Shown here in pieces: positions 23,206 through 34,171 of a stretch of 64,000 nucleotides of DNA. This DNA comes from Sodiomyces alkalinus F11 (lineage: Eukaryota > Ascomycota > Sordariomycetes > Glomerellales > Plectosphaerellaceae), in assembly GCF_003711515.1 (NCBI RefSeq), contig NW_021167079.1, forward strand, positions 2,035,471 through 2,099,470. Direction: 5' to 3'. The notes beneath the pieces were generated by a model. The model did not search any database and was not told the origin of the DNA. It saw nothing but the letters and a program-made list of their open reading frames with translations. The position numbers and the translations under genes were made by a program. Within the stretch, counting starts at the first letter, position 1, and each line of letters begins with the position of its first letter.

Positions 23206-23998
23206 TTTTCCTTTGCTGCTCCCTTGCTACACCTGTCTTATATATATAAACTTCTCTCGTCTCTTATATGCTTGTGATGAATGCGTTTTACTGATCCTTA
23301 ATATACCAAGCAGCCTTTCGACTTTGCTTCTTTCCTATCAGATTGGCCAAGACATATGGCAAAGAGGTTGATCTGTTTAAACGGGTAACCAGTTAGGCTC
23401 GACCGGCACTCTTTTGCTTGTTTCGGTCCCGGGGGAGCCGGCCACCTGGGAAGGGAACCTACAGATAGATATTTTGGGGTGGTTTTGGTAAGAGGAGAGG
23501 GAGGATATATGATCGGGCACAATAGAGAAGGATGCTTTTCTTTAGTCTGTTCTCCGAGCTTGGATTAGCCCGCACTTTACAGAATCTCCAGTACTACCTG
23601 TCTGACTGTTTGTTTCATGGATCTTCACCGTCGACTCATATACAAGGAAAATAGGTATTTCCATTCGGCCCAGCCAGTGTAAGATAGATACATGTGGTCA
23701 CATCCTAACGCCTGCGCTTCATGCGGTCTTTTTCCTCCTTGTCCATTCTCGCAGTGTCCCTTTTTCTTGTTCCCCCTTTTTCACAGGGGGCCCTCACTAG
23801 ACGATGAAGGTCTCTACATAACCTCCTCCTTTATTGTTGCTGCCTCGCTTTGTCCGTTGTCATAATCTCATTCCTGGTATGATTTCACTTAGACACACAC
23901 TCTCTGCCATACGGGATAGCCTATGTACATAAAACAAAAGATGGCACCTGCTAGTACCCCGAGACGGGTCACATGCGGAACTGTCGGTCTCCTTCTCC
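23206..23998. other. Interval between transposon copy 2 and the Hrd3 gene 3' end
   Basis: About 790 bp; the part nearest 23999 is presumably the Hrd3 3' UTR. No gene or structural RNA recognised. Confidence 0.5.
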
Positions 23999-26809
23999 TT
24001 AATGGCCAAACCCGCCCGCCAGCCAGTTATTAAACCCGGGGTCATCGCGAGCGGCAAAAAAGCCCTGGTTTTCCTGCTGTTGTTGTTGCTGCTGTTGCGG
24101 TGGCTGATGGGCCGGTGCCGTGGGTGCGGGTCCCTGTTGTCCATGTGCCTGCTGCTGCTGCTGCTGCTGACGTCTCGTCTCCTCCGCTCGCCGCCGCCGC
24201 TGCTGGATCTGCTGTCGGTAGTAAAGGAGCAGAACGAGGCAGAGTGCCAGAAAAACGATGATGAGACCCTCAGTCAGGTCGTCGTCGCCAAGGATGTCGC
24301 TATCGCCGCCGGGAATGGTGTTTTCGTCGTATATGTCCTCGTAGTAGTCGTCATCGTAGTAGCTGGCTGTATCTTTCATGAAGTTGGCGATCCACTCACT
24401 TAAGGACCAGTCTTTCTTCGGTTCTGTAGAGAAATATTGTTAGCCATAGACTGGAACAGTAGTGAGATGGGCGGTAAGGGTCCCAAACGAGGGGAAACCC
24501 AAGCACAGCAGGGGCAGCGGCGGCAAAGCACATACTCGGATCATCTTGGATGGAGTGGATGGGTCCGTGTGTGAAGGTATTCCACGCACTCTTCAAGCGT
24601 AGCCTGAGCAAACTCAGGGTCACGGGCAGATATGCCTCCTCGTTAATCGCCAGCGCCTGGTCATAGAACCTCTTCGCCAAGTGATAGTCCTGCGTAAGGC
24701 CAATTCCGTTCTCATGCATCCAGCCCAGGTTCCACAGCGCTTGGGCACTTTGCGAGTAGTCCGAGGCAGCGGTATAGCACTGGATGGCCTTGTTCACATC
24801 GGCCTCGGTGCCTATTCCGTAGTAGTAGTAGTCTCCCATCTTGACCTGCGAGTCGACGTTGGACTGCCGGGACGAACGAGTCCAGTACATGAGCGCCAAG
24901 GTCGGGTTCACCAGCATGCTGGGGCGGTCGGCCTCGGTCCCCAGCTGCAGGAACTCGGGTAGCTTGAGTCTCGACTTTAAAGGATCCAGGAGGTAAGCGA
25001 CGTTGTTCTGAGCCCGTTCGTATCCCTGCTCCGCCGTCAAGACGTACTCGAGGAAGGCGAGCTCAATGTCGCCTGCTTCATAGGCTTGGTTGGCCTCAGC
25101 CCAGGTAGACACGAGCGGCTCCGCCTTCTCGGCCACGCTCTTGTAGTAGTTCAACGCTATGGAGCAGGTCTTGTCCCTGCCGACGCCGTGATAGCTCATC
25201 TCGGCGAGGTAGTAGTTGGCCTCGATCAGATTGTACCGGGCGGCCAGTTCGAAATAATTGCTAGCAATCCGAACGTCCTCGGGACCGCCCTGGTCTAGGT
25301 AGAGGACACCCATCTCGACCTGTGCCGGTCCATAATCTTGCTCGGCGGCCGCCTTGAAGAGGTCCATGGCCATCCGGATGTTTTTGGGTGCTTTCCCATA
25401 GCCGTGCAGCTTCATGAGGCCCATGCCATATTGAGACTGGGGATCCCCATGAGAGATGCCGCGGGTAAACCACCGGTGTGCTTGCTCCAGGCTCTGCTCG
25501 ACGCCGTCGCCGCGCAAGTACATCCGTCCGATGTAGCCGGCGGCACGACCGGCGACTTTCTCGATCCCTGGCTTGTGGTTCTCGATGACCCGTCCATCTT
25601 TCTTCCAGTAGCGCTTGGCTACCATGAAGAAGTATTTCCGCGCCAGGTCAAGGTTCCTCTTCATACCCCTCTGGCCTTCGTAGTAAATTCTCCCCAGATT
25701 GAAGGACGCCTTGACGTCTCCCCGCTGGGACATGAGATCCAAGTACTCGATAACGTCGTCGATAGCAGCGTTGGCATCGGAGTTCGGCGCCGCTCGTATG
25801 GCGTTCATGCCAGCACTAGCAGCACTGGCGCCTTCGCCGTAAACGCCACCGGCGTCGTCGGCAATGCGATAGGCCTCGGAGACCCAGGCCATCCCGCCCG
25901 GCGGTCCCAAGCGGTACCACTGGATGGCCTGGTCCGCCACCTGCTTGTAATACTTGGTCGCCTGCTCGCAATTCTTTGCCGTCGCGATACCGCTGTGGTG
26001 CCGGTACCCGATGGCCATCTGCGCCCTGGTATCCCCCTGGAGCGCGGCGAAGGTGTAGTAGATCATGGCCCTGGCCTGGTCGGGGGCCACGACGTTCCCG
26101 AGTCCCGTTGCATAGAACACACCCACCATGTACTGCGCCGTCGAGTTCCCATGGTGACTGGCAAGGGTCTTGTAGTGATCAAAGGCGACCTTCAAATCCT
26201 TCGGGTGGGAATATTTCCCATAGAAGTTCATGTCGGCGAGGATGTGAAGGGCATCCGAGTTGTTTTGCAACGCGGCCTGCTCGAGCAGACAGACTGCCTC
26301 GGACAACGGTCCGCGAATCGACTGTTTGTTCTCGGCCGGGGGAGCACTGATGGTGAAGGTCGGTAGGGCCGTCAGAATGAACTCGAACGCGGCATCGAAA
26401 ACGGATCGGGGTCGTCGCGGTTTCTTAAGGGCGTGGATCGGAACGTTGCGAAGTTCGTAAAGGGCCGCGTCAACCAAGTCGGCACCTGTTAGAAGCGTAA
26501 GCGACTGCGTCCTCCATTCAGGAGGATCTGCTATGGCATACCGGGCTGTTTGGGATCGGGCCGGTGGTGTTCTCCTACGGCCGTTTCAGGCTGGAACTGT
26601 GCCGGCGGCGGCTCGTCCTTGTTCCTCCCACCCTCGATTCCATCTCCATTTGAAAGCACCTGCTGCGTATCGGTACCCAAAGCGAAGACGACCTGCAAGA
26701 GCACTAAGGCGTATGGTAATTAGACCTCGTCAGCTTAGTGATGCGCTTGTGGGGAACGGTGCGTAAGCTTACGGAAAAACCACAGGGTGCAGGCTTTCAT
26801 GCTGGGCAT
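23999..26809 (-). CDS. HRD3: Hrd3/SEL1L-type ER-associated degradation component, four exons, 857 aa
   Basis: Luminal partner of the Hrd1 ubiquitin ligase that receives misfolded glycoproteins in the ER. Exons: 26809-26773, 26703-26542, 26485-24536, 24423-23999. Exon 1 and the start of exon 2 encode a clear signal peptide (MPSMKACTLWFFLLLQVVFALG). To keep frame, intron 1 must end at CCTTAG (26704) rather than the nearby TTGCAG. The central region (about 130-700) is a series of Sel1-like repeats, with matches such as AQYMVGVFYATGLG, AGYIGRMYLRGDG, SQYGMGLMKLHGYG and ALWNLGWMHENGIG. An acidic segment precedes one membrane helix (about 768-785, EGLIIVFLALCLVLLLYY). The cytosolic tail is basic, then has runs of seven and eight glutamines. 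It is divergent from the WD40 gene; the shared promoter is 619 bp. Confidence 0.95.
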
Positions 26810-27428
26810 TTTCTATCTCCCAGAAAGCTGTCGAAAGACTCGCAACATGTTATGTCACGGCGCGACAGTGCAGGACGGAGCTCGAGAGGGTTTGTGGTAT
26901 TGGTGTTGTGACGCCATGCGAACGGAACAGCTGTCCAATGTCCAATGTCCAATGTCCAATGTCCGAAGCTCCACGTTGACGATAAGGAGCTTGCATTTAA
27001 CGGGGCTATTGTTAATCGAGTTATCTTTATAGAGCGGTATCTGTCTAACCGACTTTGTGACCCAGCTTCACCCGGCTCACTCAAATTCTCGTGAAATATA
27101 GGGCTGCCCGAGGATTTCATGAACCACAACTCGAAGACTTGAGCAGTTTCTATTCATTTTAAGAAACTGATGGTGATTCGTTCTTTGAGGAAGGTATGTA
27201 AGTTGTGAAATTTTGCGTAGGACTTATTAAAACACTTGGATTGGGAACCATTTCTCCCGTAACCCTTCATCGATGCGACAATATTTTCAACAGACCTTGA
27301 AATAATGGGACTGATGTGGCCCTAATGTGGCCAAATCCATATCCTGTGACCTGGCGTTTTACCTATATGCCGTTCGGTGATGCTACCATGAATACCATTC
27401 ACTGACTACAGTGGCAGGAAATCCCATA
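26810..27428. promoter_or_regulatory. Divergent promoter, Hrd3 / WDR89-like gene
   Basis: 619 bp between the two starts. It contains a short tandem array of GTCCAAT (four units, 26933-26960); the reverse strand reads ATTGGAC and so presents a repeated ATTGG (CCAAT-box core), which could matter for either gene. No TATA box chosen. Confidence 0.5.
26933..26960. repeat. Tandem GTCCAAT heptamer, four copies
   Basis: Four perfect 7-bp units followed by a partial fifth (GTCCG). Each unit contains CCAAT, the binding core of the CCAAT-box (HAP/NF-Y) complex. It lies in the shared promoter of the Hrd3 and WD40 genes. Confidence 0.85.
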
Positions 27429-28677
27429 ATGTACCTTCTCTCACCTGTAGCTGGGCACCATTTTTTGGGGCCTGGGGAGGTTTATGTCCTCGACATCCAC
27501 CGGGTTGGCTCCGGCCTTGCGGCCATAACATCAGACCAAAAACTCGCTCTATTTAACCCAGCAAGACTCGATGATGGCCCGATATCCTTGCTTCCTACGA
27601 ACCACGGAAACCTCAGGTGCCTGAAGCCTTTCGACTGGCTAAACTCGGTTGTGTCGACTGCTGGGGAGGACGGGTCGGTGTCCATCTGGGACCTCAGAGA
27701 AGACCCATTGAAGGCACAAGTACTACGGTTTCAAGGTAGGTTGCTCGTCCAGGACGGAGTGGTCCGTCGCAGGGCCTTGCGGCTGACAAAATGCCTCAGC
27801 GGCGGAGGCTCCCATCGTGTCATTGGCATGTGAGTTGAGGAGTCATGCCATCGCCGTAGGCACGGAACTATACGACCACGCAGCCTCCATTCTCCTTTGG
27901 TACGTCATTTGCAGCTCTCTCATTTCTGAATATCGACTCCTACGAAACAGCCTTCTGACTCGCCACTCAGGGACGTTCGAGGCTCCCCAAGCCAACGCAC
28001 CCGGTATACCGAAGTCCACAGTGACGATGTGACGGAGCTGCGCTTCCACCCGACCGAGGCGCCTAACATTCTCCTGTCCGGCTCTACCGATGGTCTGGTC
28101 AATATCTACGATACCCGTATTGTAGATGAGGACGACGTGATCATCCAGACGCTCAATCACGGCTCTGTGCACCACGCTGGGTTCCTGAGCGCTACGGAGG
28201 TCTATGCGCTGTCACACGACGAGAAGTTCGCCGTCTTCAACCTCGAGGAGACGTACGAGAAAGGGACGCCCGTGGCCGACTTTGGTGACGTCCGCAGAGA
28301 GCTGGAGTGTCAGTATGCGTCCAATGTGACGAGCAAAGTGGATGGTAGCGGGGCTATCATCGGTGTCGGATCTCAAGCGTGAGCCCACCCCCCCTGGGCA
28401 GTCCAATCCCCGTTCTCCCCCTTTTATTCCCCCCCCCCCTCTCTCTGCTATACTACAATCGCTAACAACATGTCGATCAAGTCGTCAAATGTTCCAGTTG
28501 GTGTTCCTTACTAGGGGCAGCAGTCCCAACAGCTGGATGTTTGACAAGTCGTCCAGCGTCGGGTTGCCGGGTGGACACGGCGAAGAGATAGTTCGTGCCT
28601 TTTGTTTCTATGATGACGAGCAGGTCGTATTCACGGCTGGGGAGGATGGCAATGTGAAGGCCTGGAGGCCGAATTGA
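27429..28677 (+). CDS. WD40-repeat protein, WDR89-like, four exons, 336 aa
   Basis: Predicted beta-propeller scaffold of unknown pathway. Exons: 27429-27735, 27800-27899, 27971-28378, 28482-28677. The start ATG at 27429 (MYLLSPVAGHHF) is chosen over an upstream in-frame GTG. Visible WD-type blades: VVSTAGEDGSVSIWDLR, ASILLWDVRG (split by intron 2), LLSGSTDGLVNIYDTR and VVFTAGEDGNVKAWRPN at the C terminus. The stretch VIQTLNHGSVHHAGFL followed by VYALSHDEKFAVFNLEE is typical of fungal WDR89-like proteins. The third intron ends in CAAG rather than the more usual YAG but has a clear GCTAAC branch. Converges on the FRG1-like gene with 225 bp between the stop codons. Confidence 0.88.
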
Positions 28678-28902
28678 ACGACCAAAAGATACCCCTTTTA
28701 GCGTTTCTCCTGATCATGACGAGCGGTGCGAATAAGACATGATTTCTCGCGAATCCGGTGAACAAAGCGCAGAGCAAACCGCATCCGTACTTGTCCCACC
28801 ATCCGTTATATTTCCAAAGTTGGGTATCATTCATTTTGCCTCGGTCCTGGTACGTCTGCCCATACTCGCCATATGTACCGATTTGTTTTCTTTGTTTTTC
28901 AA

Positions 28903-29848
28903 CTATCCGAACTTGTCGTGCTTCCCTTTAATTCTCACCATCAACAACTGTTCGTGATAATCCCCTTCTCTCCTCGCCTTCTTCAACCTTTTCACCTCAT
29001 CGTCCTCCAGCTTCCGACCGGCCGCCTCTTCGAGCTCTTTGCGGGTGATCTTTTCCTTCGCCTTCTCCTCCTTGGCCATCTTGAGCTTCGGTTTGAACCG
29101 CGCCTGCATGCGGATCCGGAACGTGGTATGGAATGAAATGCCATCTGCGTCGCCGACGACCTCCGCGGGCGATGTCCTGGCGGCCGCCGGTGCCTCGCGA
29201 ATGCCGAAGAATGTGTCGCGCAGGGTCTGTACCTGGAACGTTCCGGGCGTGTCTGGTGTGCGAAAGATGTTGAAGGACTCGAGAGCGGTGACGGCTTCCG
29301 AGGAGGCCGATAACACGCCTTCCTTGTCGCAGCTGAGGAACCTGCCATTTGAGTACGTCCTGTGTCAGCAAACAGCATTCATCAGGCTGTGAAAGGGAAA
29401 GAAAATTTGAAATACGTGGGGGGAAAAGAACAGGGAGAGACCGTGAGACGAACTTCCCATGATGGCCTTTCAGCCGAAACTGGTCGGTCCCGGCGACCTT
29501 GTTGGCGACCCAGACCTGACGCACGTCATGCGGCTCTGCCGTTTCCGGGTTCCCATCCACTATGTTCTCGATCGGCAGGGTGAAGACCTTGCCGCGGGAG
29601 TCGCTGGCTAGGGCAGACGGGGTTTCTGTCGGGAGCACGATCATGATGGGGCCGACAATGTCGGTGACAACCTCGGCGGAGACCCAGCTGTCGTCATCAT
29701 CCGGTTCTTGGCGGGCGGCTGCGAGCCCTCCTCCGGTTGAGCTGGTCGGCGGCAGGGCGGCGGACGATGGGGCGGCATCGACGTTGGCGGCGGGGCGCTT
29801 CCTCTTCTTCGTTTTCTTGTCTCCTTTGAAGGTGAGAGGTTTGACCAT
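28903..29848 (-). CDS. FRG1: FRG1-like protein, two exons, 277 aa
   Basis: Member of the FRG1 family (beta-trefoil/fascin-like fold), associated in animals with actin bundling, nucleoli and spliceosomal particles. Exon 1 is 29848-29454 and exon 2 is 29341-28903. The N terminus MVKPLTFKGDKKTKKRKRP is the usual basic start of the family. After an acidic linker come the trefoil motifs GKVFTLPIEN, LKGHHGKFLSCDKEGVLSA (across the splice junction) and WEPF-equivalent LESFNIFR. The C terminus has a conserved charged helix (RFKPKLKMAKEEKAKEKITRKELEEAAG). The donor is GTTCGT. I prefer the acceptor GGCAG at 29342 because the CTGAC branch is then about 25 nt upstream; the alternative at 29360 would place it only 7 nt away. 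Divergent from the 2OG oxygenase gene. Confidence 0.9.
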
Positions 29849-30439
29849 TTTCGGTTCTCCGATTCGTTACCGGTTGAATTGGGGGAGGTTAGACGAGTTT
29901 CCTGCACGGTTGAGCGCGGGTGGCGGCGGACTCCGAGAGTGTAAAGTGCAGGCTTGGAGATCAAACATCGAGGCTGCTGCAGAGGGGGAGGAGCTCAGGT
30001 AAGGTAGCTAGCTTGAGAGGTGCGTGATAGCTTTGTTCAGATTATGTAAGTGCGTTCTTCTAGGTCTCCACTAAAAAAAGGTAATTGCTATGACGATGGC
30101 AATGCGGAGTTCAGTGCTGTTGGGAGTTTTACCCCTCCCCCGCAACTACCTACGGAGTAAAGTTGTCCATCAGTTTTAGGCTGGCTCAGGGGTTGAGGAT
30201 ATGTACTGTACAGTCATTACAGTAGAGTCCAAGGATAGCAGGTGTTCTAGGCGAGGAAGTGCCGGTTGTGGCCGACAGTATCCTCTCCGTCCGTCTTATC
30301 ATATAACAAACATAACACCCTCTTTTTTTTTCTTTTCCTGTTGGTTGGCAATTGTTCATACTATCTACACTCGAACTTATCATCTCACGTCACTGTCGCG
30401 CACATCGTATTTTATTACCCCTGGGCAAATTTAGAGAAT
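29849..30439. promoter_or_regulatory. Divergent promoter, FRG1-like / 2OG oxygenase
   Basis: 591 bp between the two starts. It holds a TACGGAGTAA motif at 30151-30160 and a CT/T-rich tract near 30322-30340. Nothing else recognised. Confidence 0.5.
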
Positions 30440-31736
30440 ATGACGACCGACTCTCGTGTTGACCAAGCTGTAACTGTGTCACTCAATGACCTGAAGAATG
30501 GTGAGATAGCGTCAAATTTGTGGCAATATTAACGTCTTAAAAAAAAGATCGAGTCGCCATCGGCCGTAGCTGACGCATCGTCGCCTTAAGGAACCGTGCC
30601 GTTGGAGACTCTTCAGGAGGCCTTCGGTCCCGATTCGCTCGGCATCTTGGTAGTGAAGGATGTCCCGCAGGAGTTTGCGCATCTACGGCGCCAGACATTA
30701 TCTTACGCCTCTTACCTGGGCAACCTGCCTCCCGCCGAGTTAGGTATGGGGTCCACGCTTCAGTGACTCCCTTGGAAGAGTCGTACAAAGGCTGACAAGC
30801 GAAATAGCAAAGCTGGAGAATCCCAAGGCCAAGTATCTAACAGGCTGGTCGCTGGGGAAAGAGCAGCTGAAGAACGGCCAGGTAGACACGTTCAAGGGCT
30901 CTTACTACGCCAACTGCGCTTTTTACATTGACCCGTCGCTGGATTGCGCCAAGCCCACGGCCAAGTTCTCGGCCGACAACTTCCCCGAGTATCTGTCGCC
31001 CAACGTGTGGCCGGATGAGACGGTGCTGCCCGGGTTTAGACCGAGCCTGGAAACCCTGTGCCGACTCATCATCGACACGGCCGTGCTCGTGGCGAGGGCG
31101 TGCGACCGATTCGCGGAGCGCGACATCCCCGGGTACCCGAAAGGCTACCTAGAGCACGTAGTCAGCATGAGCAACACGACGAAAGCGCGTCTGCTGCACT
31201 ACTACCCCCAGGCACAGAGCGCTCTGGCGGTAGAGGGGGATAAAACGAAGGAGGGGGAGGAGGAGGAGGAGGATGACTGGTGCGCGACGCATCTGGACCA
31301 CGGGTGTCTAACGGGGCTGACGTCGGCCATGTTCATCGACGAGCAGCGGGCGTCGCCTGCCGTGCCGGGGCCTGGGGACCTCCCTTCGTCCGGGACGAGC
31401 GCGAGCCTGCCGCCGCTGGAGGAGCTGGCGGCGAGCCCGGACCCGCAGGCCGGGTTGTACATCAAATCGCGGACGGGGCAGACGGTGCAGGTCAGGATCC
31501 CGCGGGACTGCATCGCCTTTCAGACGGGTGAGGCGTTAGAGAAGATAACGGGGGGTCGGTTCAAGGCGGTGCCGCATTTTGTGCGAGGGGTGCGGGCATC
31601 GGTGAGCGATGGACGGATTGCGCGGAATACATTGGCGGTGTTCACGCAACCGAACCTGGGGGAGGAGGTGGACATTGAGCAGCACATTACGTTTGGCGAG
31701 TTTGCTCGGGGCGTTGTGGCTAAAAACACGGTGTAG
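30440..31736 (+). CDS. 2-oxoglutarate/Fe(II)-dependent oxygenase (isopenicillin-N-synthase-like), three exons, 380 aa
   Basis: Predicted non-haem iron oxygenase; substrate unknown. Exons: 30440-30500, 30591-30743, 30808-31736, with branch sites GCTGAC in both introns. The N-terminal part (TVSLNDLKNGTVPLETLQEAFGPDSLGILVVKDVP) matches the DIOX_N-like region. Ligands of the iron centre are visible: HxD at H233/D235 (WCATHLDHG) and the distal H328 (AVPHFVRG). R344 (IARNTLAVF) is positioned to bind 2-oxoglutarate. A variable insert with a glutamate run (GEEEEEDDW) and a P/S-rich loop lies around the first ligand. The family is present in many fungi and plants as a single-copy gene. No biosynthetic partners flank it, so a primary-metabolism or repair-like role is as likely as secondary metabolism. 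Confidence 0.85.
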
Positions 31737-32093
31737 GGTGCGGTATCGATGTTTATAAGGTACCTACGAGTACTCCGTACAGTACCTAATTACCTTAGTA
31801 TCCCGTACCATTAGGTAGACCACCCACGGACCGGCGTGCTACACGTGTGTACTCTAGCGTGTCATCAACCCCGCCCCCGCCCCCGCCCACTGTAGGCGTC
31901 GTTTTTAGTCGTCCCACTCTACAGTATGTACCTTATAAAGTGCCGGGAAGCTTACATTCCCCAACCAACTTCGTCCTTCATCTTCCGTCTTAACGGGTTC
32001 CTTGTATTATCCATCCACTCGAGGACTCGGCATCGAAAGTCGTCTCACATATATCCCGTCACAAATACTCGTAGTACGCACGCACATAATAAG
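31737..32093. other. Intergenic spacer with repeat motifs
   Basis: 357 bp. Contains TACGAGTACTCCGTACAGTACC (31764-31785 region), a (CCCCGC)-type run at about 31870-31890, and a T/A-poor leader for the next gene. No gene. Confidence 0.5.
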
Positions 32094-32762
32094 ATGGCCC
32101 TACCACCCAAGTTCGCCGGGCACAAGCTTCTCTTCGTCCCGGCGGACAGCAAACCGCCGGCAGTGGCGGCCGACATCCCCTTCCAGCCACACACACTGGA
32201 ACTCTACCTAGACTACGTGTGCCCGTTCTCGGGCAAATTCTACCGCACCTTCTTCGAGCAAGTGGTGCCGAAGATCCGCCAGAACCCAACCTGGGCCCAG
32301 GGGCTCCAGGTCATCTTCCGGCAGCAGATCCAGCCGTGGCACCCGTCGGCGGTCCTCGTCCACGAGGCGGCGCTGGCCGTGCTGCGCTTGGCGCCGGACA
32401 AGTTCTTCGACTTCAGTGCCGAGCTGTTCCGCGTCCAGCACGAGTTCTTCGACGTCAACGTCGTCAACGAGCCGCGCAACGCCACCTACGCTCGCCTGGC
32501 CGAGATCGCGGGCAACGTCGGCGCCGACGAGGCCGCCGTGCTCAAGCTCTTGACCATCCCTGACAAGCCCGGCCCGGACGGCGGGCTCAACGTCGGCAAC
32601 GGGGTCACGGCTGATGTCAAGCTGATCGTCAAGCTGGCGCGGTTCACGCCCGTACATGTGACCCCCACTGTCGTGTTTGATGGCGTTGTCCAGGCTGGTA
32701 TCGATTCGTCTTACACTGTGGACCAGTGGACGGAGTGGCTGGAGAAGAACATCGCCGGCTAA
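32094..32762 (+). CDS. DsbA-fold thioredoxin-like protein with a CPFS site, single exon, 222 aa
   Basis: Small thioredoxin-superfamily protein of the DsbA type. After a short N-terminal strand (HKLLFVPADSKP) comes TLELYLDYVCPFSGKFY, with C43-P44-F45-S46 in the active-site position. It is a CxxS rather than CxxC site, so it should not be a dithiol oxidoreductase; glutathione-transferase-like or mixed-disulphide chemistry is possible. A helical insertion follows, then VHVTPTVVFDGVVQAGIDSSYTVDQWTEWL, which holds the cis-proline loop (TPT). No signal peptide from the chosen ATG. An in-frame ATG at 31926 would add 56 residues, but that segment looks like leader DNA, and the start at 32094 (AAGATGGCC) is better placed. 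Function unknown. Confidence 0.82.
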   Translation: MALPPKFAGHKLLFVPADSKPPAVAADIPFQPHTLELYLDYVCPFSGKFYRTFFEQVVPKIRQNPTWAQGLQVIFRQQIQPWHPSAVLVHEAALAVLRLAPDKFFDFSAELFRVQHEFFDVNVVNEPRNATYARLAEIAGNVGADEAAVLKLLTIPDKPGPDGGLNVGNGVTADVKLIVKLARFTPVHVTPTVVFDGVVQAGIDSSYTVDQWTEWLEKNIAG

Positions 32763-33188
32763 GGTCGTAGTAAATAGTGTGGCTTGGTGGCCGAGGGAGT
32801 CCTACGGGGGTATAATGGGGATGAATGAGCCAAATTTTCTCCCTACAATAGGCCTACAATAGGTTAATACTTACTATATCATCGTACGTGGGGCGCGTGG
32901 CCGCGGCGGGGAGGCAGTTGTGCCCGATCGTACTGTACTCCAACGCATGGCTCAACGCCGACGACCCGTCGCCGGTGAGATGGGAGAAAGAGGTCTGTAG
33001 TCTATACGGGATATAGCGAAATTCTATTATCGAGGTCCATAGTCCATAGTCCGTTCCGTGGTCCGTGGTCCGTGGTCTATGCTTACCCCGATATAGAATT
33101 ATATTATTTAGTGTGAACCCCCATCTGACACAGCTCATCAATTCAACCTCGCTTGGTTTACTCACGCCCATGCGCTGCCCAACTCAAA
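32763..33188. other. Intergenic spacer with small tandem and inverted repeats
   Basis: 426 bp. Around 33036-33078 lie short tandem units (CCATAGT twice, then TCCGTGG/TCCGTGG-like units). They are flanked by a broken inverted repeat: CGGGATATAG at about 33008 and CCCCGATATAG at about 33086 with related AATTCTAT/ATAGAATT. No gene. Confidence 0.55.
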
Positions 33189-34171
33189 ATGACTTTATTC
33201 AGGCTACTATATTTACCACCTACTGGACCAGCATCGTCTAGATCAATAGGCTTCTTCGTCCGCTCTACCACGCGATGTCAGACTCAATCCTTATGCCTCC
33301 CACAGTTGAAAAGCAGGACGCAATGTCTCGTCTCACAGTCGAGACAGCAGTCAAGATCTTATGCCGTCAACTCGTCTAAGAACCCTGCGACTTCAACAAT
33401 ATCACGGACACCTCCGCCCTCGGCCGCCGCACAGCGTAAGACTGGTCCAAGTTCTTCCCTCTCAAGCTCCTTGTGGTCTGGGCCGGGTCGACCATAAACT
33501 GACATTGGCCGTTTCTCCCTCCCCCTAGTCATTCCTGAACAGATCCTCATCTATCATGCCGGCACGGGCCGCATCGTCTTCCTCGTCTTTTGGAAGATCA
33601 CCACCATCTTTATCTGTGCTTTCTTCTGTCTTGTTGTAGCTCCAAACTACATTCGATCCGAGGATAAATCATATCTTCAAGCTGCCGGACGTAAGTGAAC
33701 TTCCCTTCTTCCTCATGACCATCTCTCCCCGGGGCCGTCTTCTCATCATTCGCAGTGGCCGCCTGCGGCATCGTCCCTTTGGTCTACGTAGCCTACACCA
33801 CCGCCCCCTTCGTAACCTTCATCTACCTCCGTCTGCCCCCCTCGGCCCGCACGTCCCGGCAGCACCTCGAACGCTTCGTCCGATCCGGCCTCCCGGCTTC
33901 CACACAGCTTCAGGTTCTCACCATGGGTCTCGCCGGCCGGCCCCGCGCCGCCCTCGTCTCCCTCGCCGACCTCAAGCCCGTTACCGAGCGCTGGGGGCTC
34001 GTCAACTACGCCCGCGACGTGTCACGTCTCTCGGCTGCCCGGAAATGGCACCAGTACCGCCCCGTCGCCAAGTTTGCCGTCCGCGCCCCGAATGCGAAGG
34101 ATGTCCGTGAGGCCTGGATATGGGATACGGTCCGGCCACTCTTGGGCAAGACTCAGCGCCAGAGGACATGA
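33189..34171 (+). CDS. Mitochondrial two-helix membrane protein, TMEM70/186/223-like (tentative), three exons, 274 aa
   Basis: Exons: 33189-33435, 33529-33690, 33756-34171. The first 80 or so residues are rich in R, S, T and Q and poor in acid (MTLFRLLYLPPTGPASSRS...), as expected for a mitochondrial presequence. Then comes ILIYHAGTGRIVFLVFWKITTIF followed by two membrane segments (about 95-115 and 138-160) with a short loop. After them, FIYLRLPPSARTSRQHLERFVRSLP-like text leads into a soluble C-terminal domain. The G-R-x-x-F-x-x-x-K pattern before the first helix and the helix-loop-helix layout recall TMEM70 and relatives, which assist assembly of respiratory complexes I and V. The assignment rests on pattern memory, so treat the family as likely and the function as a guess. 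Confidence 0.7.

Noticed and set aside
25338..26366. 342-codon plus-strand frame opposite Hrd3
   Set aside because: Shadow of the GC3-rich Hrd3 exon; no recognisable domain.
26698..26703. TTGCAG as acceptor of Hrd3 intron 1
   Set aside because: It breaks the frame between the signal peptide and the rest. CCTTAG six bases upstream keeps frame and completes a normal hydrophobic core.
29360..29366. Upstream acceptor (ACACAG) for the FRG1-like gene intron
   Set aside because: It would leave the branch-point A only about 7 nt from the AG and insert extra residues into the conserved GKFLSCDK motif.
30440..32762. Secondary-metabolite cluster around the 2OG oxygenase and DsbA-fold gene
   Set aside because: No synthase, cyclase, P450 or transporter of that kind nearby; the neighbours are housekeeping genes.
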